Assembly (NCBI RefSeq): GCF_015097055.1
Contig: NZ_AP023366.1
Span: 1,951,001-2,015,000 of the forward strand
Length of the DNA stretch: 64,000 nucleotides
Direction of reading: 5' to 3'
From: Effusibacillus dendaii
Lineage (GTDB): Bacteria > Bacillota > Bacilli > Tumebacillales > Effusibacillaceae
Of the stretch, positions 1-8,923 are shown in pieces (the stretch's first letter is position 1; each line of letters starts with the position of its first letter). The notes beneath the pieces were generated by a model. That model did no database searches. It was given only the letters and a program-made list of their open reading frames with translations, and was not told the origin of the DNA. The position numbers were made by a program, and so were the translations under genes.

Positions 1-755
1 TGTTCACGGGCTCTTTGAATAATCCGCTCCACTTGTCTGATTGTTAAAGGAAACAACAGTTGATTTGCATCTCGATCTTTTTCTTGTTGCTGCGAATAAA
101 AAGGAAGTTGGCGAAACAGATTCCATAGTGTTCGCGGCACTTTGACTTCACGCTGCTTCCCGCCCTTCCCCTCCACTACCGTTAACCAAACCGTAGTTTC
201 CGAAGGATCGGTATGAAAATGCCCCCACCGAATAGAAACCAATTCTGAGACCCTTAGGCCTAATAAAACAAGAGTCAAACCTATCAGATAATCACGGTAT
301 CCCTGTTTTTTCAGTTGGTTGATAAGATGGGCAACCTCCCGCTTGGTCAGATAGTGGCTCTTGCTGGTTACCGGTACTTTAGGTGTGTGTACGGATGTTG
401 TAGGATTATGGGGGAAAACTCCAATATTTGGGTCGCTCCCCCATTTGTATAAGGAGCGAAGCGGGTCGATCATACTGGCAACTGTAGCAGGTGCCAGAGG
501 TCTATATTTCTTATTGCAAAATCCTTGCTCCAAGGAGATCTTAAACATTTCAATTTCTTTCCAAGTGACTTCACGTAATGGTTTGAAAGCGATAAATTGA
601 CGAAATTGAACGATGGCACGCATATAGTTGCGAAGGGTATATTTAGATCGCTGCCGTGTGGCCAAAAACATACCGATAATTTGTTCATCCGAATACTCTT
701 TGGTGTACTCCATTTGATTGGAGGACTCAATTGATAGGATCCCCTGCTGTATCAT
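1..755 (-). CDS. Tyrosine recombinase / phage-type integrase, 3' end cut by window edge
   Basis: An open frame starts at ATG 755, just after a GGAGGAGGAAAA ribosome binding site, and runs off the left edge with about 251 codons visible. Residues 15-110 have the helical SAM-like core-binding pattern (RSKYTLRNYMRAIVQFRQF). The start of the catalytic domain is visible, with the GLRVSEL box near residue 166 that carries the first catalytic arginine, followed by a KGGKQREV turn typical of Xer-type recombinases. The HxxR box and nucleophilic tyrosine would lie outside the window, so activity cannot be judged. By family it cuts and rejoins DNA at specific sites. It could belong to an integrated element lying left of the window or be a stand-alone Xer-like protein. 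Confidence 0.85.
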   Translation of the reverse strand, partial: MIQQGILSIESSNQMEYTKEYSDEQIIGMFLATRQRSKYTLRNYMRAIVQFRQFIAFKPLREVTWKEIEMFKISLEQGFCNKKYRPLAPATVASMIDPLRSLYKWGSDPNIGVFPHNPTTSVHTPKVPVTSKSHYLTKREVAHLINQLKKQGYRDYLIGLTLVLLGLRVSELVSIRWGHFHTDPSETTVWLTVVEGKGGKQREVKVPRTLWNLFRQLPFYSQQQEKDRDANQLLFPLTIRQVERIIQRARE

Positions 756-950
756 TACTTTTCCTCCTCCTGACTTGTTTGTCGAACAACAACTCGTCTT
801 GTACGACTCAGGTTCTTGCGGAAGCGCTACAAGATCCATATAGCATATTAAAGTTGGTATCAGCCCCAAAGACGTCATAAAGATAAAAGCTGTCCATCAC
901 AATTCGCTTAACAAGCAGTCTTCCAGCAGTTCACCCATTCCGACCGCTCC

Positions 951-1860
951 TTAGGGATTGGAACGGTTTTCGATTGGGAATCGTACAGTCAGTTTCGTCC
1001 CGATTCCCTCTTTACTGGAAATTTTTCGATTGATCCTGCGTGTAACTCGACGATTTTTTGGCTATCGCCAACCCTAGGCCAACGCCGCCCGTTTTCCGAT
1101 TTCTCGCTTGATCCACGCGATAGAAACGTTCAAACACATGAGGAATTTCTTCTTCAATGCCGATTCCCTGGTCGATAATATGGATCGTTACCACTTGCTG
1201 CTCCGCTTCGATACTCAGCCAAATCTCCTTGTCACTGTATTTAATCGCATTGTCCAAAAGGATGATCAGCAATTGTTTGATTTTCTCCGGGGTAGACAAC
1301 ACTTAAACAACGTCCAGTTTGCGAAAGGTACCTTTTATTTGTATGTCTCTCATTGTACCTGCCAGATGATGAATCGGCCGCAAGAGGATTTTGTATAAAA
1401 AAAACTCCAAATCACTGATAAGGCAATAATTCCCGCAGAAGTGCACAGTTAAACAGGGAGCAGCATACCGAAGTAACTATCGAGGGATTCCAGTATTTTC
1501 CGGCTTCCAGCACACCTACTTGCTGGTTATTTTGAATGATTGGAACTTGCATATATCCTACTATTTCCCGATCTATCTTTACAATTTCCGAGTGGGCAGT
1601 CGTTTGATAGACGAACAGTTTTTTCAATAAAGCCTGGTCAGAATAAATTTCTCTGACGAGACTTGAATCTTTCCCGATAATGCGTGTCATTTCGTCGGAC
1701 CCGAGGTACCGTTCCAACAAGTTGGAGTCTTGCCAATGTTCCGGATGGCGGATCTCATCCTTCTGTAAAAGTGTATCGGTTAACTCAAATTAAACAGGAC
1801 AAGAATTAGGAACAGCCAAGTCGTGGTCAACAGGATCGATCTCGTTTTTAAGCTCATGTT
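951..1860 (-). pseudogene. Remnant of a sensor histidine kinase (ArlS-like)
   Basis: Reading from right to left, the three frames give an N-terminal membrane segment (SLKTRSILLTTTWLFLILVL), a periplasmic sensor stretch with IDREIVGYMQVPI near 1560, and then the ATPase domain with an N box ([10 protein letters not shown]), G1 box (IDQGIGI) and G2 box ([12 protein letters not shown]) around 1070-1280. The end, IGTKLTVRFPIENRSNP, stops at 951. Frames change several times and the HAMP/HisKA part, including the phospho-accepting histidine, is largely missing, so this cannot make a working kinase. The sensor stretch resembles ArlS-type kinases, an assignment made from memory of the family. Confidence 0.75.
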
Positions 1861-2045
1861 CTTGGCTCTCCAATAAAATATCCAATTCCCCGACTTGTCT
1901 GTCCCAGGATTCCGAAAGAGCGAGATCCAACCCTTTCCGTCCGTCTTCCGCAAGACGAACCTTGTATCCTTCATGCAGAAGTTCTAACTGCAGAACCCGA
2001 GCCATTTTGGCTTCATCCTCAATAAGCTAGATTTCGCCTTGCATG
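1790..2045 (-). pseudogene. Remnant of a response regulator receiver domain, fused to kinase start
   Basis: The start at about 2045 reads MQGEI, an in-frame TAG, then LIEDEAKMARVLQLELLHEG followed by YKVRLAEDGRKGLDLAL. This is the beginning of an OmpR-type receiver domain with the acidic pair. After about 55 residues the frame jumps into the amino terminus of the adjacent kinase, so the rest of the receiver and the whole DNA-binding domain have been deleted. Order and orientation (regulator then kinase on the minus strand) match an ordinary two-component operon before decay. Confidence 0.7.
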
Positions 2046-2120
2046 GCTCCCATCTCCTGTTCGAATCGCTTTACCCATGTGTTTATTTATTTTATGAAAA
2101 ACGAACTGTAACCGTACATA

Positions 2121-2870
2121 CTATAATAAACCTGCCTCCCGCAATAAATTGCGTACAATATCCATTTGGTATCTGATTCGAACTGAAAGAGGCAAATTTA
2201 TCGATGTTTCGACGGTGATTGCCCGGCAACCTAATAACTGCCCGACAGCCGTACGAAAGGAGCCCCGCAAAATGCCTTGACGAACCGTAAAACGTCTCGC
2301 AGAACGGACAATCGACCGGTTGATACGTTGAGTTACCCGTGTTGCAAGGTTCACTGACCCAGGATAGCAGATCAACGACTGCCCCAGTTTTTTATTATCC
2401 AATCGGGAAAATCCGTTTGCCTCATGGAGATCTATGCAAAATTCCGGTCGGAAACGCATCGTTAATTGAAATAAATTCGCCGCCAGCGGATGACTTGACT
2501 TGCGAACGTCCTTGTAAGGAAATGTGCGATTCAAATCGGGACATCCTGCATAGCCTCGGGTACGTCGTCTATAAGCCAGTACGTTGACCATTGGCACGAG
2601 AATCAATACTCCCTTTTTAACGGGAATCGTTTGTAGTTTTTGAGCAGCCAGCACTCCGGCGATTTCAGTGCCATGAATGCCTGCCGTTATCATACAAACC
2701 GGTCCTTTCATACTTCCGCGTAGAACATAATAATCCGTTTCAAACGGAGTACCTATAGCTAACCGGTGTTTCATTATGCGCACGAAATCACACCCTTCCA
2801 TCTGATCGCTGATTTCTTTTTTGAATCTTCTACTAATAAATGTTAGAGGATTCGTAATGGGAAGGGACAA
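2121..2870 (-). CDS. Succinylglutamate desuccinylase/aspartoacylase-type zinc deacylase (M14-like)
   Basis: A 249-residue protein with the zinc-carboxypeptidase fold signature of the AstE/AspA family: a GIHGTE motif (H66, E69 as zinc ligands), a DLNRTFP motif at 112-118 (substrate carboxylate binding) and IDLHEA with the third ligand H149. The family removes acyl groups from N-acyl amino acids or related amides; the substrate cannot be told from sequence. It stands alone between the two-component remnant and an IS element. The ATG at 2870 has no strong ribosome binding site, so the true start may lie a few codons downstream. Confidence 0.8.
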   Translation of the reverse strand: MSLPITNPLTFISRRFKKEISDQMEGCDFVRIMKHRLAIGTPFETDYYVLRGSMKGPVCMITAGIHGTEIAGVLAAQKLQTIPVKKGVLILVPMVNVLAYRRRTRGYAGCPDLNRTFPYKDVRKSSHPLAANLFQLTMRFRPEFCIDLHEANGFSRLDNKKLGQSLICYPGSVNLATRVTQRINRSIVRSARRFTVRQGILRGSFRTAVGQLLGCRAITVETSINLPLSVRIRYQMDIVRNLLREAGLL

Positions 2871-2925
2871 ATGGGATAATTTCTACCAAGACATTTCTCA
2901 TCATTTTTTTCATTTTTAAATCACA

Positions 2926-2957
2926 AAAAAGACCCGCCTGTAACCAGCGAGTCTTTC
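2926..2957. terminator. Hairpin with flanking T/A tracts
   Basis: AAAGAC...GTCTTT arms enclose a short GC stem at 2931-2957, with A-runs on the left and TTTCT on the right. It could terminate transcription on the + strand and perhaps also on the minus strand. No intact + strand gene lies upstream, so it may be a leftover. Confidence 0.45.
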
Positions 2958-3117
2958 TAACATTGCTTCAACCCGTTCTTTTGGTCAAACTCCATCGGTG
3001 GATCGTTGCTTACAGTAATTGCCGACTGAAAGCCCACGGTTTTAATCGCGGGATGAAAGACAGCTTTTCTTTTTGTTTGTTTGTTGCAGTTTATTATTAA
3101 ACTGATACCATGGTTGT

Positions 3118-3464
3118 ATGGGACAAGAGTATCGACGTACAGCTACCACCGTATCTCTCATTCACTCCCATTTCGTTTTCTGCCCTCGTTATCGAAGAAA
3201 AGTATTAGTCGAACAGGTGGAAACTCGATTCAAGGAACTGTGGGCTGAATATGCCAAAAGAATGACTGGTTTATTCCTACTGATTCTCCATCAGACGTAA
3301 TGGCAAAAGTGAACGGAGTGACCTCTCGAATAGTAAGGCAAGAGTTTAAGCATCTTGCTCATTTGCCCAGTCTGTGGACACGCTTTTTTTTCGTAAGTAC
3401 AGCAGGAAACGTATCAAACGAAACAGTAAAGCGTTATGTGGAAGAACAAAAGAAAAGGGGGTGA
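3118..3464 (+). pseudogene. tnpA: IS200/IS605 TnpA (Y1 HUH transposase) remnant
   Basis: The first frame (3118-3300) gives VSLIHSHFVFCPRYRRKVL, the classic amino terminus of TnpA. The second frame, through ATG 3300 to TGA 3462-3464, gives GVTSRIVRQEFKHL and ends NETVKRYVEEQK, which carries the catalytic tyrosine. The middle of the protein, where the metal-binding His-hydrophobic-His motif (usually PDHVHLL) should be, is deleted and the frame changes there. It therefore has the tyrosine but not the HUH centre and cannot nick DNA. Confidence 0.85.
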
Positions 3465-3468
3465 ACAC

Positions 3469-4522
3469 ATGCAACCCTTAACCGTTAAGATTCGCATCTT
3501 TCCTGAACAACCAGACGTGCTTCATCAACCGGGAAAAGAGTATATTCGGGTAGTCAAACAGCTAACCGAGCAGGGTGATCAACTTGGTGCATTTCCGCAG
3601 GTGACTACAAAAGATGTAGAAACAATACTTCCAGCTGCCGTTTGTAATCAAGCCATTCGTGATGCCAAAAGCGTTTTTCGTAAAATCAAGAAACCGGGTG
3701 TTCGACCGATTCTAAAAAAGCCCGTATACTTCGTAAACAACCAAAACTACTCTATATCCGAAAATACAATTGCTTTTCCTATCGTTGTAGATGGAAAGAC
3801 AAAGGAAACGGCGTTTCGGGCTACAACGACTCGTCGGGACAGGGAGTTGTTAGAAAATGCCAAGTTTGGATTGATGCGAGTGGTTGAAAAGTCGGGCAAA
3901 TGGTACGCTCAATTTCGTTAGAAGTACCAACAAGCAAATCAAACAGTGAAAATATCATGGGCATTGATCTTGGATTGAAAGTTCCTGCTGTTGCTGCAAC
4001 TTCGACAGGAAAAACTCGCTTCTTCGGGAACGGCAAACAGAACAAGTACATACGAAGAAAGCACCAACAACGTAGACGTAAATTAGGGAAACTCAAAAAG
4101 TTGTCAGCCATCCGAAAGTTAGGAAACAAGGAACAACGCTCGATGAAAGATCAGAACCACAAGATGAGTCGTCAAATTGTCAACATGGCGATTCAAGAAG
4201 GTGTATCCATGATAAAGCTTGAGCGACTGGAGAATATTCGCAAAACGGCAAGAACAAGCCGTAAAAACGCAAGAATCTGTATAGTTGGGCTTTCTATCAA
4301 CTTCAGCAGTTCATCTCCTACAAGGCAAACCTTGTCGGTATTCGTGTAGAGGGAGTAAATCCAACGTACACATCCCAAACATGCCCGGTATGTGGGAAGA
4401 AGAAGAAAGCAAAAGACCGAAGGTACAGATGTTCATGCGGATTCAATACTCATCGTGATCGGGTTGGTGCAATCAATATCTTGAACCAACCTGTGGCAGA
4501 TGATAACAGTCTGCCAGCCTAG
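3469..4522 (+). pseudogene. tnpB: IS605 TnpB (RuvC-like RNA-guided nuclease) with two frameshifts
   Basis: Three consecutive frames reconstruct a TnpB of normal length. Frame one (3469-3921) is the amino-terminal domain ending GKWYAQF. Frame two (about 3910-4290) holds the RuvC I motif GIDLGLKVPAVAA and RuvC II with IKLERLENIRK. Frame three (about 4285-4522) has a zinc ribbon CPVCGKKKK...CSCGF and RuvC III HRDRVGAINI. All three catalytic acidic residues (D, E, D) survive, so the damage is only at the two frame junctions. Intact TnpB proteins cut DNA guided by an RNA from the element's right end. Confidence 0.85.
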
Positions 4523-4672
4523 CGATCTATACGATCTGCGCCAGGACGGACTGATGAGACAGCCCTGAACTTTTGGGAACTACGGATAGCAGAAATGCAC
4601 TTCCGTCTACCACCCAAGAATCCCACTGATACCGAAGGTGGCAGCTTGCCCCTTTAGGGGTGGGAGTCTCAA
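4500..4672 (+). ncRNA. Probable omega/right-end RNA region of the IS605 element
   Basis: The 150 bases after the tnpB stop have no reading frame and end in the CCCCTTTAGGGG hairpin at 4649-4660. This is where the guide RNA of TnpB is made in characterised IS605 elements. Placement is by analogy; I did not fold the RNA. Confidence 0.4.
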
Positions 4673-5304
4673 TGCTCATTAGATCTTGCTTTGAGTCCCC
4701 GCATATATTCTTCCATGTTGTGATGAAGATGCTCCTTCATCAATTTCTCCGCAGCATCTGCATCACCGGAAGAAATCGCCTCACAAATTTTGTCATGCTC
4801 GTCATGCAAGCATGGGTGGCTTTTTACGATTTGGTGACGACATAGGAGGATCAGTGATCTCATCTTTTCAAGCACATCGATCATCCGTTTATTCCCGCTT
4901 GCCTTAACAATAAGATCATGAAAAACGGTGTTCGCTTTTAATGCCTCTTCAAACGAACCCTCTTTCGCTTGCTGCACTGTTTTTTGGAGTTCCTTTTTCT
5001 CCGCTTCCGTAAAAGAAACTGCTGCACAGCGCGCGGAATACCCCTCCAGCAACATTCGAATCTCATAGCTATCCCGCAAATCATCTTCGGAAGGCTCGAT
5101 CACCATATTTTCCTGGACAAGACCATCTTGCTCCAAACGCTTAATCGACTCACGAATCGGGGTTCTGCTGACTCCCATTTGGGCAGCCAGTTTCTCCTCA
5201 ACAAGTTTCGTCCCTGGCGTAAGTATACCTTCTATAATCATATTGCGGAGAATTTCGTAGGCTTGCTGATGCATTGGTTCATACTTTCGAATTTGCATTT
5301 TCAT
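4669..5304 (-). CDS. GntR-family transcriptional regulator (FadR/FCD subfamily)
   Basis: A 211-residue protein with an amino-terminal winged helix (residues 12-75: AYEILRNMIIEGILTPGTKL, MGVSRTPIRESIKRLEQDGL) and an all-helical FCD ligand-binding domain with spaced acidic/histidine residues (FHDLI, HDEH, HLHHNMEEY) that usually hold a metal and a carboxylate ligand. It is divergent from the maleate isomerase-like gene, and a palindromic operator lies between them, which suggests it represses that gene and itself. Its -10 box TATAAT is at 5346-5351. The final codon and stop lie in the right end of the neighbouring IS605 element, so the original carboxy terminus may have been slightly different. 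Confidence 0.9.
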   Translation of the reverse strand: MKMQIRKYEPMHQQAYEILRNMIIEGILTPGTKLVEEKLAAQMGVSRTPIRESIKRLEQDGLVQENMVIEPSEDDLRDSYEIRMLLEGYSARCAAVSFTEAEKKELQKTVQQAKEGSFEEALKANTVFHDLIVKASGNKRMIDVLEKMRSLILLCRHQIVKSHPCLHDEHDKICEAISSGDADAAEKLMKEHLHHNMEEYMRGLKARSNEH

Positions 5305-5382
5305 AGCGATCTCCGAGCCTCCAAAATACAGATAAACCTATTCACATTATACTTTTTTTCCGACAGAAAAAACACTATGTAC

Positions 5383-5412
5383 TTTGTATACAGAATACGA
5401 TATTCTTATGTT
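5383..5412 (+). promoter_or_regulatory. Promoter and operator of the maleate isomerase-like gene
   Basis: A -35 TTGTAT (5384-5389) and -10 TATGTT (5407-5412) are 17 bases apart, and the spacer holds a near-perfect palindrome GAATACGATATTC (5393-5405). The same block, with one base changed, lies in front of the MFS transporter gene at 8924-8953. A repressor bound here would block RNA polymerase; the GntR protein encoded next door is the obvious candidate (inference). Confidence 0.7.
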
Positions 5413-5441
5413 AGTACCCAATTAGAAAGGTGGTCAATTCG

Positions 5442-6197
5442 ATGTCTAAACATTACCGTATTGGTCTAATTGTTCCGAGTTCAAATACTACCATGGAAAC
5501 AGAAATTCCGATGATGCTGCAATGGCGCATGAAGCAGATTCAGGAGGAAACTTTCACTTTCCACTCGAGCCGGATGCGCATGATGCACGTTAATCCTGAA
5601 GAGTTGAAAGCCATGGACGTTGAGAGCGATCGTTGCGCAGTTGAACTGTCCGATGCACGCTGTGATGTTCTTGCGTATGCATGTTTGGTCGCGATCATGT
5701 GTCAAGGACCTGGCTATCACAAAACTTCTGAAGAACGTCTATCGAAACGAACGGTTGAAAACGGCGGAGCCGCTCCTGTAATCAGCAGTGCAGGCGCTCT
5801 TGTCGACGGCATCCATACGATCGGCGCAAAGAAGATCGCTTTAATTGCACCCTATATGAAGCCGCTGACAAACACAGTCATTGAGTACATTACCTCCAGC
5901 GATATCGAGGTCACGGACTCGATCAGCCTTGAAATTCCGGATAACCTGGAAGTTGGCCGTCAAGATCCGATGAATCTGCTTGAAATCGTAAAAAGACTGG
6001 ATCACAGTCAAGCAGATGCGGTCGTGTTGTCCGCCTGTGTCCAGATGCCTTCTTTGGCCGCTATCCAAAAAGTAGAGGATCAAATCGGCAAGCCTGTCTT
6101 GTCCGCTGCTACTTCTACCGTCTATAAAATCCTCAAAACGCTTAATCTGAAGGCTGTTGTGCCGAATGCTGGACATTTGCTCTCCGGAAAATACTAA
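5442..6197 (+). CDS. Maleate cis-trans isomerase / Asp-Glu racemase superfamily protein
   Basis: About 251 residues of the Asp/Glu/hydantoin racemase fold. The opening RIGLIVPSSNTTMETEIP is highly characteristic of maleate isomerases and arylmalonate decarboxylases. The two catalytic cysteine positions are both present, in LAYACLVAIM (first half) and VVLSACVQMPSL (second half). The enzyme would convert maleate to fumarate or act on a related small dicarboxylate, in the cytoplasm. I chose ATG 5442 because AGAAAGGTGG lies 8 bases upstream; a GTG at 5430 is in frame but sits inside that site. It is divergent from the GntR regulator and shares an operator with the MFS transporter, suggesting uptake and breakdown of one organic acid. 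Confidence 0.8.
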   Translation: MSKHYRIGLIVPSSNTTMETEIPMMLQWRMKQIQEETFTFHSSRMRMMHVNPEELKAMDVESDRCAVELSDARCDVLAYACLVAIMCQGPGYHKTSEERLSKRTVENGGAAPVISSAGALVDGIHTIGAKKIALIAPYMKPLTNTVIEYITSSDIEVTDSISLEIPDNLEVGRQDPMNLLEIVKRLDHSQADAVVLSACVQMPSLAAIQKVEDQIGKPVLSAATSTVYKILKTLNLKAVVPNAGHLLSGKY

Positions 6198-6211
6198 GAA
6201 CCATATACCAA

Positions 6212-6248
6212 CAAGGACCGTTTCGATAGCTGAAGCGGTCCTCTTTTT
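6212..6248 (+). terminator. Rho-independent terminator after the isomerase-like gene
   Basis: AGGACCG and CGGTCCT arms enclose a short loop and are followed by CTTTTTT, 15 bases after the stop codon. Confidence 0.85.
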
Positions 6249-6262
6249 TGCGAAACTGCCTT

Positions 6263-7396
6263 TTACAATAGGAGAGTCCCGAGTAAACCCAGCCCGTACG
6301 ATACAACCCCGACGATAATACCGGCGGCAGTCATCTCTAATCCACTCGCCCACCAACTTCTTACCGTGATAAGACTTTTCGCAGCCCCTACTGCAAAATG
6401 GGCCAATATGCTTACTACGGCTGCCGTCACCATAGCAGGTAACCCCGATAAGAAGAAGAACGGGATCAGCGGAATAATTCCTCCTATGAAAGTGGAAATG
6501 CAACCGTAAAGAGCAGAAGTCCATGGGTTAGCAGCAGTCGATTCATGAATTCCCAATTCCTCTTGTGCCATGGCCTTAACGAATTGTTCAGGGTCGCTGG
6601 CAATCCGGTTTGCGATCTGTTTCGATTCTTCTTGTGAAAACCCCTTTAATTCATATAACAGGGCCAGCTCTTCCTTTTCGTGTTCCGGATCTTCTTGTAC
6701 CTCACGTCGTTCGTGTATAAGTTCACTCTCCATAAGCTCGTTTTCCGATTTTGTTGCAAGCCATGCTCCCGCGCCCATCGATAACGTACTGGCAAGAGCG
6801 CCGAAAAATCCGGATACGAGTATAGTATGGCTATCGTTCGTATAACCCGCGACCCCTGCGATAATGCCAAAAATAGCCCCGAGTCCATCATTTACACCAT
6901 AGATGGCATCTCCCACCCAATCTCCCGTTTTCTGTTTATGCCAACGTTCTTTCCTCCAAATGTTGTTTAACACGTTCGAAATACTTGGAGTGGATCGAGT
7001 TAACGAATTTACTGTAGTTTCATGTTCCGCTTCATCTTCTTCAATTTTATCTAGAATTTGCAGTAAGTTTTCATCAGCCAACAGGTTTCTTTGCGATTGG
7101 TACCACGTTGCATTACTCTGTTCAATATCGAACAATTTTTTCATCAAATTGGTTGTCTTTAGATCATTAGGCACTTTGATAACAGGCAGTTGAGACAAAT
7201 CGTATCCGAGTTCGGTTAATTGCTTTTCCCATAATATCGCATGTTCCTTCTCAATTTCCGCAAGACGAAGCAAAATATTATGTTTTTTCGGGTTTGGCTC
7301 TTGCCTCGCTGCCAGTTCATACAGTTGTACAGCTTCCATTTCGCGCCGCCAGTTTTCAATCAAAAGTTTCTTTTTGAGATCAAGATTTGAATCCAT
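6263..7396 (-). CDS. Ferritin-like (rubrerythrin) domain fused to VIT1/CCC1 iron-manganese transporter
   Basis: A 377-residue fusion. Residues 1-145 form a four-helix ferritin-like domain with ExxH iron ligands (REMEAVQLYELAAR, AEIEKEHAILWEKQL, EEDEAEHETTV). Residues about 155-377 are a VIT1-type membrane domain starting GDAIYGVNDGLGAIFGIIAG, with a cytosolic acidic linker (ELMESELIHERREVQEDPEHEKEE) and several membrane helices. Family members move Fe(II)/Mn(II) across the membrane. The start at 7396 follows CAGGAGGTGAT; the in-frame position further upstream would place the ribosome site inside the gene. It splits the GntR catabolic cluster, with which it has no obvious functional link. Confidence 0.88.
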   Translation of the reverse strand: MDSNLDLKKKLLIENWRREMEAVQLYELAARQEPNPKKHNILLRLAEIEKEHAILWEKQLTELGYDLSQLPVIKVPNDLKTTNLMKKLFDIEQSNATWYQSQRNLLADENLLQILDKIEEDEAEHETTVNSLTRSTPSISNVLNNIWRKERWHKQKTGDWVGDAIYGVNDGLGAIFGIIAGVAGYTNDSHTILVSGFFGALASTLSMGAGAWLATKSENELMESELIHERREVQEDPEHEKEELALLYELKGFSQEESKQIANRIASDPEQFVKAMAQEELGIHESTAANPWTSALYGCISTFIGGIIPLIPFFFLSGLPAMVTAAVVSILAHFAVGAAKSLITVRSWWASGLEMTAAGIIVGVVSYGLGLLGTLLL

Positions 7397-7424
7397 GAAA
7401 ACAATCACCTCCTGTAACGGTAGA

Positions 7425-7490
7425 AAAAAGGTAAGCCTACATATTATACGTTACCTAATATGTGCTTACCTTTTATTTTTGGATTTTTTT
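7425..7490. terminator. Long hairpin between MFS and ferritin-VIT1 genes, likely bidirectional terminator
   Basis: Arms AAAAGGTAAGC...ACATATTA and TAATATGTGCTTACCTTTT pair almost perfectly with a two-base bulge. The minus strand ends CCTTTTTTCTA and the plus strand ends in T-rich sequence, so either direction could terminate. The hairpin loop contains a TATAAT on the minus strand, so it may also overlap the ferritin-VIT1 promoter. Confidence 0.6.
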
Positions 7491-7523
7491 TTGTAAGGCC
7501 TTGATACTTTGATCTATCGTGAG

Positions 7524-8820
7524 TTAATTCCCGCTTGTAAGTTCAGTTCCCTTCGTTTCGCGAATCGTAAAGACCATAAAACCTGCAATAAAGTAAGCAA
7601 TGGCTGCAATTGAAATTGCTACCGAGAACGGAAGCGAAAAGGTTGTCAGCAAGATCGGAACGAGTTTAATGCCCGCAATCGATCCAACACGTCCAAAGTT
7701 AAAGCAGAAGCCGGCGGCCGTTGAACGAATGCTGGTTGGAAACAACTCGGAATACCAAGCTCCAAATCCGCTGAAGTAGCCCGTGAAAAATCCGAGCAAT
7801 GCAGAGATAATGCCCAAGTATATGACATTGCCTCCCGTGAGTATCAATTTCCCGTTAGTCAATGGCATGTGGCTCGCGGTGTAGGTAAAGACGGGAACCA
7901 TTATCGTCATGCCAAAAAAGAAAAACGCAAAAGCTTTCACTCGGCCCCATGATTCTGCCATATACCCATATACAATGTATCCAATAATACCGCCAATTCC
8001 TGTCCAAACAAGGAACACTGGCGCCTGGTCAATACGGATGCCAAGCACATTTTGCAAGAAGGACGGAGCAAACGTCATAACGATCCAATAACCAAGCATC
8101 GCTAAGATGGAAATCAGCAGAGCCAATATCGTAACTTTTAAATGTTCCGGTTTAAAGATTTCAAACAGCCCTGCGTTTTTGGTCTGCTTTACGTATCCAC
8201 GATTGGCAAGCCAAACAGGCGATTCCTTCACAAAGAATAAGATAAATAACAAAGTTGCAAACGCTGGGATACTCGCGTATATAAACAACGTTCTCCACGA
8301 CTCGGGATCACTCGGGTTCAAAATGGTCCAGGCAAAAATCGCAGCCAAGAGATTGCCGCCCGACCATCCGGTTTGCATGAACGCCAGTGCTTTAGCTCTC
8401 CCTTCGGGGCGCCATATTTCTGAAATCAATGCGGCACCAGCTGACCAAAGCCCACCGACAGCGATCCCCACAATAAAGCGGTAGATGTTTAATTCCGTCA
8501 CACTATGTGCATATCCACACGCCAAAGTACCTAATCCGTAACCCAATACAGATAAGAGAAGCGTTTTTTTTGCGACCAATGCGGTCTGAAATATTCCCTA
8601 GCAAGTAACCACCTATGCCCGTTGCTAACAAAAACCAGGCAACTGTGGAAACGACATCGTTCAAACCTACTTTGAAAGTTTTGGCAATTGCCATGATGAC
8701 GAAACTGAAAATCCCCGCGTCCAGCGCATCAAACAACCATCCTGCCCATGTACCAATCAAGGTCAGATAGGCGTTTCCTTTTTTTGTTACGGGTGTATTC
8801 ACAACTGCGTTTGTTTCCAT
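7524..8820 (-). pseudogene. MFS transporter (organic/aromatic acid:H+ symporter type), single-base frameshift
   Basis: Two overlapping frames reconstruct a 12-helix MFS protein of about 431 residues. The first (8820 down to about 8575) has GWLFDALDAGIFSF and GNISDRIGRKK; the second (to 7524) resumes as TLLLSVLGYGLGTLACGYAH and runs to the end. The junction is a run of eight A (minus strand) at about 8568-8575; seven would give a continuous frame, RKKTLLLS. This is either a sequencing/assembly error or a recent mutation. By family it imports small carboxylates with protons. Its promoter carries the same operator as the maleate isomerase-like gene, so the two are probably co-regulated. Confidence 0.8.
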
Positions 8821-8923
8821 AAGTGATCCTCCTGTTCTCTCTCGTCAACACTTGTCCCATTCAAGTGCATAACACACCCCACGAGTTGTTAACGCTTTCA
8901 TTTACAACTATCTGATTTTTTAT

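Larger units (their letters stand above)
3020..4672 (+). mobile_element. Decayed IS200/IS605-family element with tnpA and tnpB
   Basis: The element has the usual layout: a left-end hairpin at about 3026-3060 (CCCACG / CGCGGG arms beside GAAAGC), a Y1 transposase remnant, a TnpB remnant, a noncoding 3' region and a right-end hairpin with CCCCTTTAGGGG at 4649-4660. Boundaries are approximate because IS605 elements have no terminal inverted repeats. The right end coincides with the stop codon of the oppositely oriented GntR gene. Both genes are frameshifted, so the copy is not autonomous. Confidence 0.75.

Noticed and set aside
3086..3110. Possible third copy of the 49-bp island repeat in the IS605 left end (CAGTTTATTAT)
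   Set aside because: Only 11 bases are shared, within a separate short palindrome; too little to call a copy.
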